Shown here: in pieces, positions 22,336-32,429 of the stretch
Position numbering within the stretch: the stretch's first letter is position 1
Layout: every line of letters starts with the position of its first letter
Assembly: GCA_030374805.1 (NCBI GenBank)
Contig: JARGSG010000196.1
Coordinates: 1 to 64,000 of the forward strand
Reading direction: 5' to 3'
Origin: Gracilaria gracilis
Lineage: Eukaryota > Rhodophyta > Florideophyceae > Gracilariales > Gracilariaceae
Length of the DNA stretch: 64,000 nt
The notes under the pieces: model-generated
The model's input: only the letters and a program-made list of their open reading frames with translations
What the model was told of the DNA's origin: nothing
Databases searched by the model: none
Program-made: the position numbers and the translations under genes

Positions 22336-22759
22336 AAAGTACACTCACGCAAGTGAGTATCAGCAATGCCCAAGAAATAGGGATACTATGCGCAGCACCG
22401 AAACGGGGACAAAGGATCGTGCAGCGACGATAACAACGGGGCACGAGACAGGCGTGCAGCACCAGTAGCGGCGGCAGAACGACCCTATGGGAAACTAGAT
22501 GATGAAGAATCGGCTAGGGGGTGCTTGAGGTTTACCACGGTCAGCTCTGCCCAGCGAGAGGTGCTTAAGTGCATTTCCGGGGACAGCAGCCACGTGTCGA
22601 AAAATATTAAACAATCGACCTACAAAGGGGGTCCCTGAGGGCTGGCACGACAAAGTGCATGAGCCCTACACGTGGACACCCTGAGGGGCACCTTGTGCAC
22701 ACTAAACTACTACTATGCTACTATGCATACCCACTATGGGCTGATTATATTGCACTACA
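22336..22759 (-). repeat. Element E 5' LTR
   Basis: 424 bp, TGTAGTGCAATATAATCAGC... on the minus strand, matching 16231-16655 with about a dozen differences by eye. Confidence 0.88.
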
Positions 22760-23177
22760 CTTTGCACTTCCTTGGGAGCTTCGGGAAAAGAAACTTATTT
22801 AGATTTCATAGACTTGCGACAATGATAAACTTTTGACCTGAAGTTTTGGAAAATAGATATATTGAAGTACAGGTGGCACCTTGCTGTAAAAGAAATGTGC
22901 TTAAATATAATATTTTGACATTGCTGGTGGGAACTTTCAATCAGCCTACAATCAAAGCTGGACTGCTATACTTGCAGAACTGCCACATCAAGCTCGATCG
23001 TCGAAGTCTTTGGTCTTGCTTTCATTGTAGCATAATCAATTTGTTCAGTTTTTTTGCCACATTATTTGGCATATTCTTGTAGCCCTCACATAGATTTTTA
23101 TGTCAAAACAGTCTGTTTTGTATAGTCCAATACTATAGAAAAGTTTATGCTATAAAAAAACTTAATATCGGCGAAAC
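22760..23177. other. AT-rich spacer without a gene
   Basis: I see no gene, repeat pair or regulatory signal in this stretch between element E and the pogo-type transposon. Confidence 0.5.
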
Positions 23178-23179
23178 TA

Positions 23180-25235
23180 CAGGTGGTCACTGTAATTAGT
23201 GTGGGCCACACTATTTCGGTGACTCCCGTTTTGACTCCCTTCACATGAATTAGTTTGGGCCACACTATTTCTGAACGCACACTATTTCTGTCGGACTTTA
23301 GTTACTGTGGGCCACACTAATTATCAACCACACATATAGTGTGGGTGAAACCTACTCAGTTTGAGCTCCCACCAACGTCCTCCCGCTCGAAGTTTGACCT
23401 ATACTTGCTGATTACGGCTTGCAGTTCGGGAAAAAGCTGCCTTTCCTCCCACAATCCGTTCAAATTTAAAGCCAGCCCGCACCGTATCATATTCTTTCGA
23501 GCGTAACTCGGTCCTTCTTCATCTCTTTTCAAACTATCCGCACGTACCGAGCGCGCAGCCAGCTTCATGAAATGGCGTAGGCCCGGATTGCTGAGCTTTC
23601 CAGACACTCGTCCACCGTCTACCTACATTTGATTGTCCAACGTCTCCATCTTGAAGTCGTTCCACTCACGACGCCAATAGGTTTTGAGTTTCTGCATCAC
23701 CAAACTATCGGCCGGTTGCAACAAGTGCGTCGCGTTGCAAGGAAAAAAGCGTATCTCCGTGTTGCTCTCCTTCAAAGCCTCTTTAACTTCATAGGTTACA
23801 TCATGTGTACTCACATTGTCAACATACAGAATACGTTTACGGTTGTCAGGAAGTGGCACAAAAACTCTCTTTTTTCGAAGCTACTGAAGAAAAACACGCC
23901 TATCCATCCAGGCTTTCGGTCCAGTTCGGTATACCACACCGGAGAAGTTATCGGGTAGTCCACGAACGGGATAGTTCTTATCAACATTTTTGAAGATCAA
24001 CATCGGTATTTCCAATTTTGCTGACGATCCTCCTTAGATAAGAACCATCATCGTCATGCCATCGTCTCCTGACACAACATCGGCGTATCGGACTGATTTG
24101 TTCCCCATCAACGCAAGCGTTTTGTGATTTTCCATATTAATACAGAAGTGAGTTTCATCCGCATTGAAAATATCCTCTTCCCTAATACAATTTGATCGAA
24201 AGTCTCGTGCAAGCTGGCCAAGGTGATATGCGACTTCCCGTTCGATTTGCTCTTCCTTTTTTGGAGAGACCATCAACTTGCCGCACTGCGCGCGGCTGAC
24301 GATGTTCGAACGTTCCATAAATGATTGGATCCACCTGGTTGTTACATGGTCTTGAATGGGCTTGTTAGAGCAAGGATCAGTCATGGTGTTATGATAAGAG
24401 GCTTGTGTAGACTTCCCGATTAGTTGAAGAGTGAGCTTGCGAAGCAATCGAGTGTTGAAATTGATACCCGAGCGTCGCATTCTGTGGAACTCGCTGAGAA
24501 GATCCGCCTGTAGTGCCGTCACCCATGGCGTTAGTTTGCGTCCTCTTCCTGACTGTGCCTTGACGTCGTGTCGTTTTAGTCCTTGTTTGGTGTGTTTCAC
24601 AGGGGAAAAGTTGTCGTTCTTTGATACTCTGTTGTGCCCAATCACTAACCTGTGAAACTGCTTCCAGTATCTACTTGCTTTCTGCAAGTTCGCTTTGACT
24701 GTGCCATGAAAAAAGCAAGAGAAATGTGTTACAGCTCGAGACACAACATGTTTAGTGCCATTGGCAGTGGAGTCGTTAACCATCCGCTGTGCAATTGTGG
24801 CTCTTTGGGACTTGGTTAGGACGTTTTGTGCATGGCGTGGATTTGAGAGTTGGTCTCGTGCCTCTACATTTGTGACTTCCGGTTGTGCGGCTGTTGGTTC
24901 GCTTTGAGAAGAAGATGCTGCATCATTGGACATCGGCGTGGACTGGGATTCCATCCTGGCAAATGCGCTTATGATCGGAGAGGCATGGAGGGAATTATGG
25001 CCGTCTTGATGTATGGGTTGCGGCGAAGAGCACTTTTCGCCAAGCTGGCAGTCAATGAACACATCTACATCTGTTGCGTGTGGCCCAGATAGTGTGGGAA
25101 AATGTTTTGATCCTGTTTGTTCAAACCCACACTATTTGCATGAGCTTATCCGCTGCTCATTCGCAAATAGTGTGGGCCACACTAATAAGTGTTCCCACAC
25201 TAATATAGCACCCACACTAATTGCAGTGTCTAGTG
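23180..25235 (-). mobile_element. pogo-type DNA transposon (Tc1/mariner superfamily), 2.06 kb
   Basis: TA dinucleotides flank it (23178-23179, 25236-25237), the standard target duplication of the superfamily. Inverted termini start CA and share an 18-bp core, CACTGTAATTAGTGTGGG at 23188-23205 against the reverse complement of 25211-25228 (one mismatch). Both ends carry several further copies of AGTGTGGGCCACACTA, itself a palindrome, probably as transposase-binding sites. One transposase gene fills the interior. The length matches classic pogo (about 2.1 kb). Confidence 0.85.
23353..24954 (-). pseudogene. pogo-type transposase with in-frame stops
   Basis: The DDE transposase would cut and paste the surrounding element. 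The likely start is ATG at 24954 (MESQSTPMSND); the frame is open further upstream but without an ATG. An N-terminal DNA-binding region (residues ~60-230) precedes the catalytic core: first Asp in IFNADETHFCINM, second in ILYVDNVSTHD, third in THLLQPADSLVMQKLK. The spacing fits pogo/Tigger. The whole reading stays in one frame from start to GGSSN, but three stops interrupt it: TAA at 24036-24034, TAG at 23883-23881 and TAG at 23625-23623. There are no visible indels, so it was inactivated by point changes and is probably young. Confidence 0.85.
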
Positions 25236-25237
25236 TA

Positions 25238-25692
25238 GCGTTTTTATGCTTTCAAGATGCACCATAAACTTAATTTCTGCTGAGTTCTGAATGCGTTTAG
25301 TGCCATAACTTCATGTACCTCTACAAGCTCAACAAATTGTCATGCTTATTTGCCTAGTTTGACATAACTCAGAGAAGTTTATGGCATAAGAATTTTCTAA
25401 AACGCAATATTGAGTTTCGAGAAACGCAATAATGTTGTCTGGGAACACACTGTAAGTACATACCGAAACATTTTCACGCTTACTTACACGTAGAATACAT
25501 GTCAGGTAATTTTATTTTCTATTTGTTGTCAATTTCAATTTTGGAAGGTGACGCAATGCTGTTAACCCTTTGGACATTAAAAATTCTTACCTCCAAAAGG
25601 ATAGACATCAGCAAAGACCAATGAAGTTCGCGCGTAGGAAGTGTAGCGTGTGGCTATAGGGACCCTACAGTTGATTGAAAAGCACACTTATT
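25238..25692. other. AT-rich spacer without a gene
   Basis: I see no gene, repeat pair or regulatory signal between the pogo-type transposon and the first MITE copy. Confidence 0.5.
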
Positions 25693-26105
25693 CCAGTGGA
25701 AATCTCAGATACCCATGTGATATGAGTTGGATATATTTGAAGCAGAAATTGTAAGGTTATGATACAATTCAGATACGTTTTTAGTATATTGTTAAATTAG
25801 ATATCATATTTGGGGGATTCTCACGAAAGTTATTGATATGGATCTGATGTATTTAGGGTATAATTTTGAAGGAGATCTGATATGACAAATTTCAAAATAT
25901 ATCGCACTTTTATCGGAAATGTAGGAAGTAGTACCAAAGATATGTCACATATATATCAGTTTCACTTCTGGCATATATCGAAAGTTATCGGAACTGTATC
26001 CTTTCTAAATATCTTTCATATCTGTACGATAAAAGTTTCATTCTAATCCTACGTCCTGCAGAGATATCATATCAATATCCAACCTGTATCACAGATTTCT
26101 ACTGG
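25693..26105 (+). mobile_element. MITE copy 1 (413 bp)
   Basis: The ends are imperfect inverted repeats (CCAGTGGAAATCTCAGATAC at the left, CCAGTAGAAATCTGTGATAC read inward from the right). The interior is rich in GATATGATATC-like words. A near-identical copy lies inverted at 28324-28737. No coding capacity. Confidence 0.75.
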
Positions 26106-26405
26106 GTTATGTGTTTGCCTTTTGGCACACGCACAATCGGTTCGATGGACTTTTCAAGTGCATTCTACAGATCGACACAAACGACTCTGTACCTTGAAAA
26201 CGTAGTACGTCTCCTGTTTCTGTTTTGCACCTCACCGTTTCGTGCTTTTGCTCTGTGACTAGGCACATTTTATCTACAGCGTCATGAACATGGACGAAGA
26301 TACACCACAAAGCATGAATTGCTCTTCAACGAAAGGACATACAGCGCATGGAGCTGGAAGCTCAAATGCATCAATGGCAAAAGAAGAGACAAGGAAGAGT
26401 GAAGT

Positions 26406-27260
26406 TCATGTCGCACATCTAGACATTCCTGAGGTGACCGCCGACAACGAAGACGTTGCCTGCCGCATCTGAATGGGAACGTAACGGCTCTGCCGGTGGC
26501 TATGGCGGATGCGATTAATTTCCGTATTCTCATACGGGCCGAGGAACCCGAATCGGAAACGTGCGCGCCGCTCATCGCGGATGAAGTTCTGCAACCACCG
26601 CGAACGGGATACCCGGCGAAGATATCGGAACTCCGCTCGGAGGATAGGATAGATCCAGCACACCGCCGCTTGGCGTACAGTAGGGCTTCCTCGCCAAGAG
26701 TATGTTTCGATTGCCGCCAGGCGGTCGCAATACGAAATCCCGCCTTGCGTACGGTACAACCGGAGATCGAAGCTGATGGTATAAGAGATTGGGGACTCGA
26801 AGTTCGCCCGGCCATGCCGTGCATATCCCAGACAGACCAATGCCGCCTGAGCGGAAGCCAGCGATTCGCCGGAGCGCCTCAGCACCGCGTTGTGCGGAAC
26901 GGCAATGCGTCGTCGCCAATCCCACGAGGTGGTGACAACCCACGGTAGGTTACCCGGAAGGCGATCATTTCCGCCGACATATGACGCAATGCGTGTCTCG
27001 TTAAAACCGGCTGTTGAGTGGGACCACGGAGCGTTCCGGAAGGCTGCCGCGTTGAGGCGCGGGTTCACCCCGACCAGTTGGTGGTAGGTCGGCCACGGCA
27101 TCGCTTGCATGACATGCCCCTGAGGCACCTGTCCGACAGGGTGAATGTGTCCGCCGCCGGCGTTGTTCGACTGAGATGCGCCCGAGGGGTTGCCGCTCTG
27201 CGGAAGAGGAGCTGACCGGAAACCCGTAAAGAATCCTTGGTTAGGTTGCTGACCGCTCAT
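26406..27260 (-). pseudogene. Element F antisense gene (aORF family)
   Basis: This is the part of the antisense gene that begins MSGQQPNQGFFTGFRSAPLP, matching element B's MSGSQQPQSGGFTGFRSVPLP. The conserved core follows: NDRLPGNLPWVVTTSWDWRR, YRTQGGISYCDRLAAIETYS and LRAEFRYLRR, each with a close counterpart in element B. The later YDxYRLW block is lost. The extent of matching in both the N-terminal motif and the core argues that the whole protein is a real family. Function unknown. Truncated fossil. Confidence 0.75.
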
Positions 27261-27500
27261 TGAGCGTGGAACCCGAGGAGTCGGAGGGAGGTTGATTCGA
27301 TGGGGCTCGAGAGCCAGAGGAGAGCTGTTGGGAACAGTAGAGGTCGTCGCAGGAGCGAGTGGAGTGTTGAAACGTTGTGCGCGTTGGTCTTCGCAAGGGG
27401 CGAGAGGGCATCCGAGGTACTTGTGATTGCGCTTTTATGCCCGTCGTTCAGAGCTCTACCCGCCATCGCGGCGTTGTTTTCGCCCTTAAGGAGGGGGATA

Positions 27501-28771
27501 TGAAGTACAACACTCGTAAGAGGAGGTTTTGAGGACTTAGTGAATTTTCCGCATTGATGCGTAGAGTCGATATATGAGCTGTACCGCCGCTGGCGGGGTG
27601 TTGCGCTCAGACGGTTTTTGAGGTTGTACACGTGGGATGCACGGTCTGAGCTACCGCCCAGCGGGCGTGACGGGAACACGTGTTGCACGGATACCCAGGA
27701 GGCGATGCCAGCAGCATTGCTGTATTTACTAGATATATTTGATACTTTATTTGGCCGGCGCGCCCACTGGCAGGGGCCGCGCCGAGCCCACTACTTAGTA
27801 GGTTGAGCTATGCTCCTTCAGTAAATCAACCTTGTCAAGCAAGGGCTTCCTGGCTCTAACTATCACGCCTTCCCGGACTGTTCACCTCCAAGTGGAGTGA
27901 CAACCGCGTTGTTCACGTATAGTTACCCACCCTTGTGGTGATTAGAGTATTACAACTGCGTGTGTGTGTCGTCCCGACTACTGTCGTATACTCGCCCCAG
28001 TATTGGGTTTCGTTTGTGTCTTACGCACCTATCCCCACTCTTGTGGACCCTTTTGGCTTTTTCTGGGTTTGTTCTACTGCCCACTCTCAAGTGGCTCGCC
28101 GTCCGAGATCGTGTCGTCGCAGTTCCACTCTTACGAGGCTCAGTCTTGAGACCGCTCTTCGCACGTGTCCCTACAAAGTACCCGGTCCGCACTATACACT
28201 CCGACGCTCTTCGTGACGGTTTGATCTCGGTTTACACCCGGCTAGTCGTGTCATTCCCGAGTGCTCCGTTTGCTGTGCTACCTCCCCGAGAGGAAGATCC
28301 CGAACATCTTCGTGGCTGTTTCCCTAGTGGAAATCTGTGATACAGGTTGGATATTGATATGATATCTCTGCAGGACGTAGGATGAGAATGAAACTTTTAT
28401 CGTACAGATATGAAAGATATTTAGAAAGGATACAGTTCCGATAACTTTCGATATATGCCAGAAGTGTAACTGATATATATGTGATATATCTTTGGTACTA
28501 TTTCCTACATTTCCGATAAAAGTGCGATATATTTTGAAATTTGTCATATCAGATCTCCTTCAAAATTATACCCTAAATACATCAGATCCATATCAAGAAC
28601 TTTCGTGAGAATCACCCAAATATGATATCTAATTCAACAATATACTAAAAACCGTATCTGAATTGTATCATAACCTTACAATTTCTGCTTCAAATATATC
28701 CAACTCATATCACATGTGTATTTGAGATTTCCACTGGGTTTCGCTTTTCCCGCCAAAGGCGTTGCACTACA
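27501..28771 (+). repeat. Element F 3' LTR, interrupted by a MITE
   Basis: About 857 bp without the inserted MITE (28324-28737). Start and end are those of the B-family LTR, in opposite orientation to element B. Confidence 0.65.
28324..28737 (-). mobile_element. MITE copy 2 (414 bp), inside element F's LTR
   Basis: Inverted near-identical copy of 25693-26105. It lies within the LTR of element F, so it is younger than that LTR. Confidence 0.78.
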
Positions 28772-28879
28772 AGAGTTTCGTCGACTTTGCGTTCTACAGC
28801 ACCTCTGAGGTTGCGAAACAGCATAGTACATCTTTGTACAGGACTCTGGCCAGTCTTGTTCCTATAGCTGTTATCCTTA

Positions 28880-29495
28880 GAAATATGTAGTTAGGCATGC
28901 GTCCACCAAACTACAGCGTTAAATCTGATGCCGAACTTTACCGGCTTGCACTTCATGTACGAGCGGGTTGAAGTGCGTCCTTTGCTTGCACGGTATTCTC
29001 GTATAACGAGCTGACGCCAACCAGCACAGCCATAGAAGCCGCATTCCTTACAAAGTGCTCCAAAAAGGGCCTACTATGCCAGGGGAGAACCACGAGTACC
29101 ACGTCTGCATCCTATTTGGCATATGTGCAAAGAGAGGAACCAATATTCATGATGGCTCCAAGTCCCATGACCTTCTTGAAGAAGGGAATGCCAAGCAGGT
29201 CCGAATTGCACCAATACTCACGTAGTCAATTTAGACAATGGACGGACGCCGCTAGGCCATAGCCCAGATATGCAAGCAGCTTGTCCATCCTAAGCGGTTT
29301 GGTTAGTTTGCACTGCTCAAGCAGTTCTTTACTCGTCCACACTCTGACACAGTTTAGGTAAGAGCGGTTTAGAAACAAACTAAATAGCCCCAGTTCTTTC
29401 TTGTGCGCAAAAACAAGGTTGAGAAGCTGTGGTTTCATCAAGTGTAGCCCACTACGTTGGTGCCATTTACCACAGTATTTTACACTTTCATACAA
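28880..29495 (-). pseudogene. piggyBac-like transposase remnant
   Basis: On the minus strand the stretch from 29495 reads ELLEQCKLTKPLRMDKLLAY, then after a stop LREYWCNSDLLGIPFFKKVM, then, in another frame near 28970-28900, RSYMKCKPVKFGIRFNAVVW. The order YW...G.P.F..vM, then +.YM..KPvKFGI, is that of the piggyBac (DDE_Tnp_1_7) family, in which the latter block follows the second catalytic Asp. Stops and frame changes show that it is dead. No TTAA-flanked ends were found. Assigned from motifs only. Confidence 0.5.
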
Positions 29496-29499
29496 CTTT

Positions 29500-30335
29500 T
29501 TCTTTTTCGTTGGCCCAAGAGATTTGATGACAAATGCCTTTTCATCGCTTTCCTCCTCTCAAGTGTCTCATGTGGTTAAAATGTTACACTCCGCCGCGTT
29601 TTCTGGAGTGTTACCTGCTACACTAACGGAGCCGTGTGAGGCGTCGTTTAGCGTTGAGGTCATTCTGGCGTAGCAGTGAGACTTGGAAAGTAGAGCAGAG
29701 CGCAATGGTGAAATTCAGAATTCTGGCGACGGCCTTGTGTTTTGGCAGGCCTCATGGCCTTCGCAGGATCATATGCTGCTATGACGTTGACCTCCAAATT
29801 CCGTTCAATGCCCGAGGAGGCCTATGAACATACAGAAAGTACCAGGAGTGCAAAGTATGAGGGGGTTGCAAAGAAAATGTGGTAGCTCTTGATAACTCTA
29901 GATAGGAAGACCTCCAAACTTTTCGTCATTGGTTCCGTTGCTCTTAAATTTAGCGACGACCAATGACGTTCAGTTTGTTTATTTTTAGTGACCTACACAT
30001 AAGAATAGTGAACACCTGGCACGCTTACTACCAAGTGTTCTCGTCCACATCCAATGACATTCGCATGTTAAGTCTATTTTAACATACATAAGCTTTTAGT
30101 GTCCAAAGAGTTAATAGTGCTGCCTGGGAGACGCGGTAAAGAAGCAAAATGAGACAAATTTTGAAATACCGTATAATTGTGGCGTTATACTTTTGGATTC
30201 CGCATTAGGGATAACGCACGCTGTAATATGTATGACGAGATGTATTCTTTCGCTTCAAAGAAAGGGGTTTCATATTTTGCATTTATACTATATCCAAACA
30301 AAGTTCTACAACCTCTACAATATGTTTCGTAAAAG
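29500..30335. other. Spacer between transposase remnants
   Basis: No supported gene. Short frames here (for example 29401-29673) have no recognisable family and may belong to the decayed piggyBac-like unit. Confidence 0.4.
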
Positions 30336-30339
30336 TTCA

Positions 30340-31245
30340 TTAGATGTCGTACGTCTTCTCTCCACATTGAACTGAAACTTGAACGATATTGGCAACAGCA
30401 TGAAAACCAACACAATGCAAGGCTCGCTTGTGGCGAAAGCGACTTGTAAGCACCAAAAACTGCTTCAACCAATGATGAATATTTTCATGCTTTGCTCGAA
30501 GAAGTTTATGCATTTGCCTTTGAGCCATATTCGCCTTCAATTTTGTAAAACAAGACTCATCTCCATAACCGGGGTCTGTAACGACCCGTTCATTTTAGAG
30601 TAAACGGTGCTTTAAATCATGCCGAAATATTTTTAAATCGGAGTATAAACCACAAGGATAACCGCTATTTATCCACACAAATTCTCCAGTTCCAACACTA
30701 ATACCAGTTTCATAACGCAAACCAGGACCATAAAATTTGTGCGATTACCAATTTGGAGAGAAAGGATGCGGTTCTTGTATAGGGCAGTCGGTACCATCTA
30801 CCGACATATGGAATCCACCGAACGGTACATTAGGGAACCTTGAATTAATGGATATCTTTCCAATGATATTGTTAGAATTTTTGACAAGTTAAAAATAAAG
30901 AAAAGACACACATACAACTTTGAGATTTTTCAGATGATTCACAAATGCCCAGCACTATTTTCGAAAGGTTTTCTCATCTGTTCCACAAATTGACGAATTT
31001 ACATGCTGAGAAGCATACTGACGAAAAAACAGCAAACTCCAGAGTAAATGCTTTGGTTTCGCGTCATTTCTCAGGTGAATTCCAATAGAGTTCCATATTG
31101 TAGCGCATGCGGAATATGAAACCCCAAACATGGATCGGAATCGTTTACTGTACGAACCAAAACGTCCTCTTCGAATTCTTTTCAATATGCTTATGCTCGC
31201 GCCTCGGAACGTACTCACAGTTGCTTTCCTGATGGGGGGCGACAT
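30340..31245 (-). pseudogene. PIF/Harbinger-like transposase (HARBI family), broken, with an intron
   Basis: Minus strand. An N-terminal block MFGVSYSACATIWNSIG... HLLWSLLFF... GTDEKTFRK leads to the DDE core: first Asp in FHMSVDGTDCPIQEPHPFSP, followed by WYSHKFYGPGLRYE and FVWINSGYPCG; second Asp in SDLKIFRHDL; Glu in RAKHENIHHWLKQF. This order is characteristic of PIF/Harbinger nucleases. A 60-nt intron with GTATGT donor (30915-30914) and AAAG acceptor (30857-30856) and a CTAAC branch-like word lies between the N-terminal block and the core. A TAG at 30957-30955 stands where relatives have Trp (FRK-W), and a TAA at 30597-30595 interrupts the later part. The N-terminal start is uncertain, and upstream sequence to ~31590 may hold more exons. 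Confidence 0.72.
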
Positions 31246-31699
31246 TGTAGTTGTGTCGTCCGTTAGGTGTCAGGGGCCCATCAAAGAAATGTGTTCTTGT
31301 AGGAATGTCTAAAGTCGGAAAGCGATCTTGAGATAGTCGAGTGATTCTTTTCTCCAATATTTGTGAATGCCAGGCTGCACATAGGTTGCAGACAGGGTTT
31401 TGAATTTCGTACATAATGTTAGGCACTTGTATCGCGGTACATGCTCTACATTTACACTTTGTAGCGATGGATGTCGGGTGCATACCTGAAAAATGTAATG
31501 AATGTCCCCTGCTTGCTCCTTACCGACAATCTGTAATGGAAAGTTATCAATAATAATTTCGTGACAATTTGACACAAATAGAATCAATTTTTACATCCGA
31601 GTCAACGAAAGGCAATGAAGTATATGAATCTCAACTCCAACTTAACCAAATTGTACTTGTTCTAGATTGATAACATCACTAAATATTATGAAGTCGTAC

Positions 31700-31840
31700 A
31701 TGATCTTCTTTTGAATTGCTTCCATTCTTTAAGAATTTCGGATTCGAAGTCAATATGAAGAGCTCCATTTGGTGTAAGTAGAGAGTCCACTTCAGCAAAA
31801 CGAGCCAAAGTGTAGTGTATCATCAAAGTTGTGTTCCAAA
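31700..31840 (-). CDS. Short open frame, unrecognised
   Basis: A minus-strand frame reads MIHYTLARFAEVDSLLTPNG... and ends after EWKQFKRRSCTTS. The acidic then basic composition looks coding. It may be the tail of an accessory gene of the neighbouring Harbinger-like unit. No family recognised. Confidence 0.2.
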
Positions 31841-32056
31841 TGTGTCTAAGTAGATGTCCTTGATTTTGCTCTAAGCCTATGTCATTCTGGTCCTTGGCTC
31901 AAAAGCCTCATTTCAGATTTCCGAACATTTCATAGTATCCAAACTGAGTTCGCACCGGTCAACTCTCACCAGAACGATTTGCACTATTGCAAAGACGTAG
32001 CTTAGATCTGCTCAAGGAGTCTGCAGTAAGAAGTTATAACGTTGCTGGTGCCTAAC

Positions 32057-32280
32057 AATAGATTTTCGAGAACACGCAGAAGTGGATTTATTAGAGCCAT
32101 TTCTGGATGCGTCGTGGCGCAAGATGCTCTTTAGCAGAACAATCAGCCGTCGACGCTTCTCGGCGCAGAGGGTGATCGCTCAATACTGTTCTACCTTAGC
32201 ATCTTGTGCAACGTTTTGCAATGCTGTTCTACCTTAGCATCTTGCGCAATGTTTTGCTTATTGGAACATTCATCTTGGAA
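32057..32280 (+). repeat. Split repeat A1, with internal tandem duplication
   Basis: Matches A2 at 37491-37666. Two ~38-bp copies of AATRCTGTTCTACCTTAGCA... lie in tandem at about 32188-32265, and TTATTGGAACATTCATCTT also occurs twice. A2 has each only once. Confidence 0.8.
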
Positions 32281-32429
32281 CGTTTTGATTATTGGAACAT
32301 TCATCTTTGCGTTTGATCTCATACCGAATAATGGCAGTGCTCAGCCAGAAAACCTTCTCAAAATCTGCCGAAGTGATGTATCGCTCTTTTATTATCGACA
32401 AATCCTCAACATGCCTCGCATACCTTCGA

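Larger units (their letters stand above)
16231..22759 (-). mobile_element. Element E: LARD-like non-autonomous LTR retrotransposon
   Basis: The minus-strand 5' LTR is 22336-22759, the primer site 22332-22319, the polypurine tract 16671-16656 and the 3' LTR 16231-16655. The 5.7 kb interior contains no recognisable RT, RNase H, integrase or protease in any frame. The only long frame is next to the 5' LTR (22135-21290). Primer site and polypurine tract are those of elements A and B, so its replication machinery is probably borrowed. The LTRs differ at only about a dozen positions by eye (about 3%). The interior is dotted with CCC-N(2-6)-GGG boxes. A possible but imperfect target duplication flanks it (TTTTG/CTTTG). 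Confidence 0.8.
26106..28771 (+). mobile_element. Element F: 3' end of a third Ty3/gypsy element (truncated fossil)
   Basis: It has an antisense gene of the aORF family (about 27260-26406, minus strand), a polypurine tract at 27484-27500 (CCTTAAGGAGGGGGATA) and an LTR at 27501-28771. The LTR start TGAAGTACAACACTCG and the following ~50 bp align with the start of element B's LTR, and its end GCGTTGCACTACA matches the same family. A MITE is inserted inside this LTR. Gag, pol and 5' LTR are absent. The order antisense gene - polypurine tract - 3' LTR repeats that of A and B. Confidence 0.7.
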
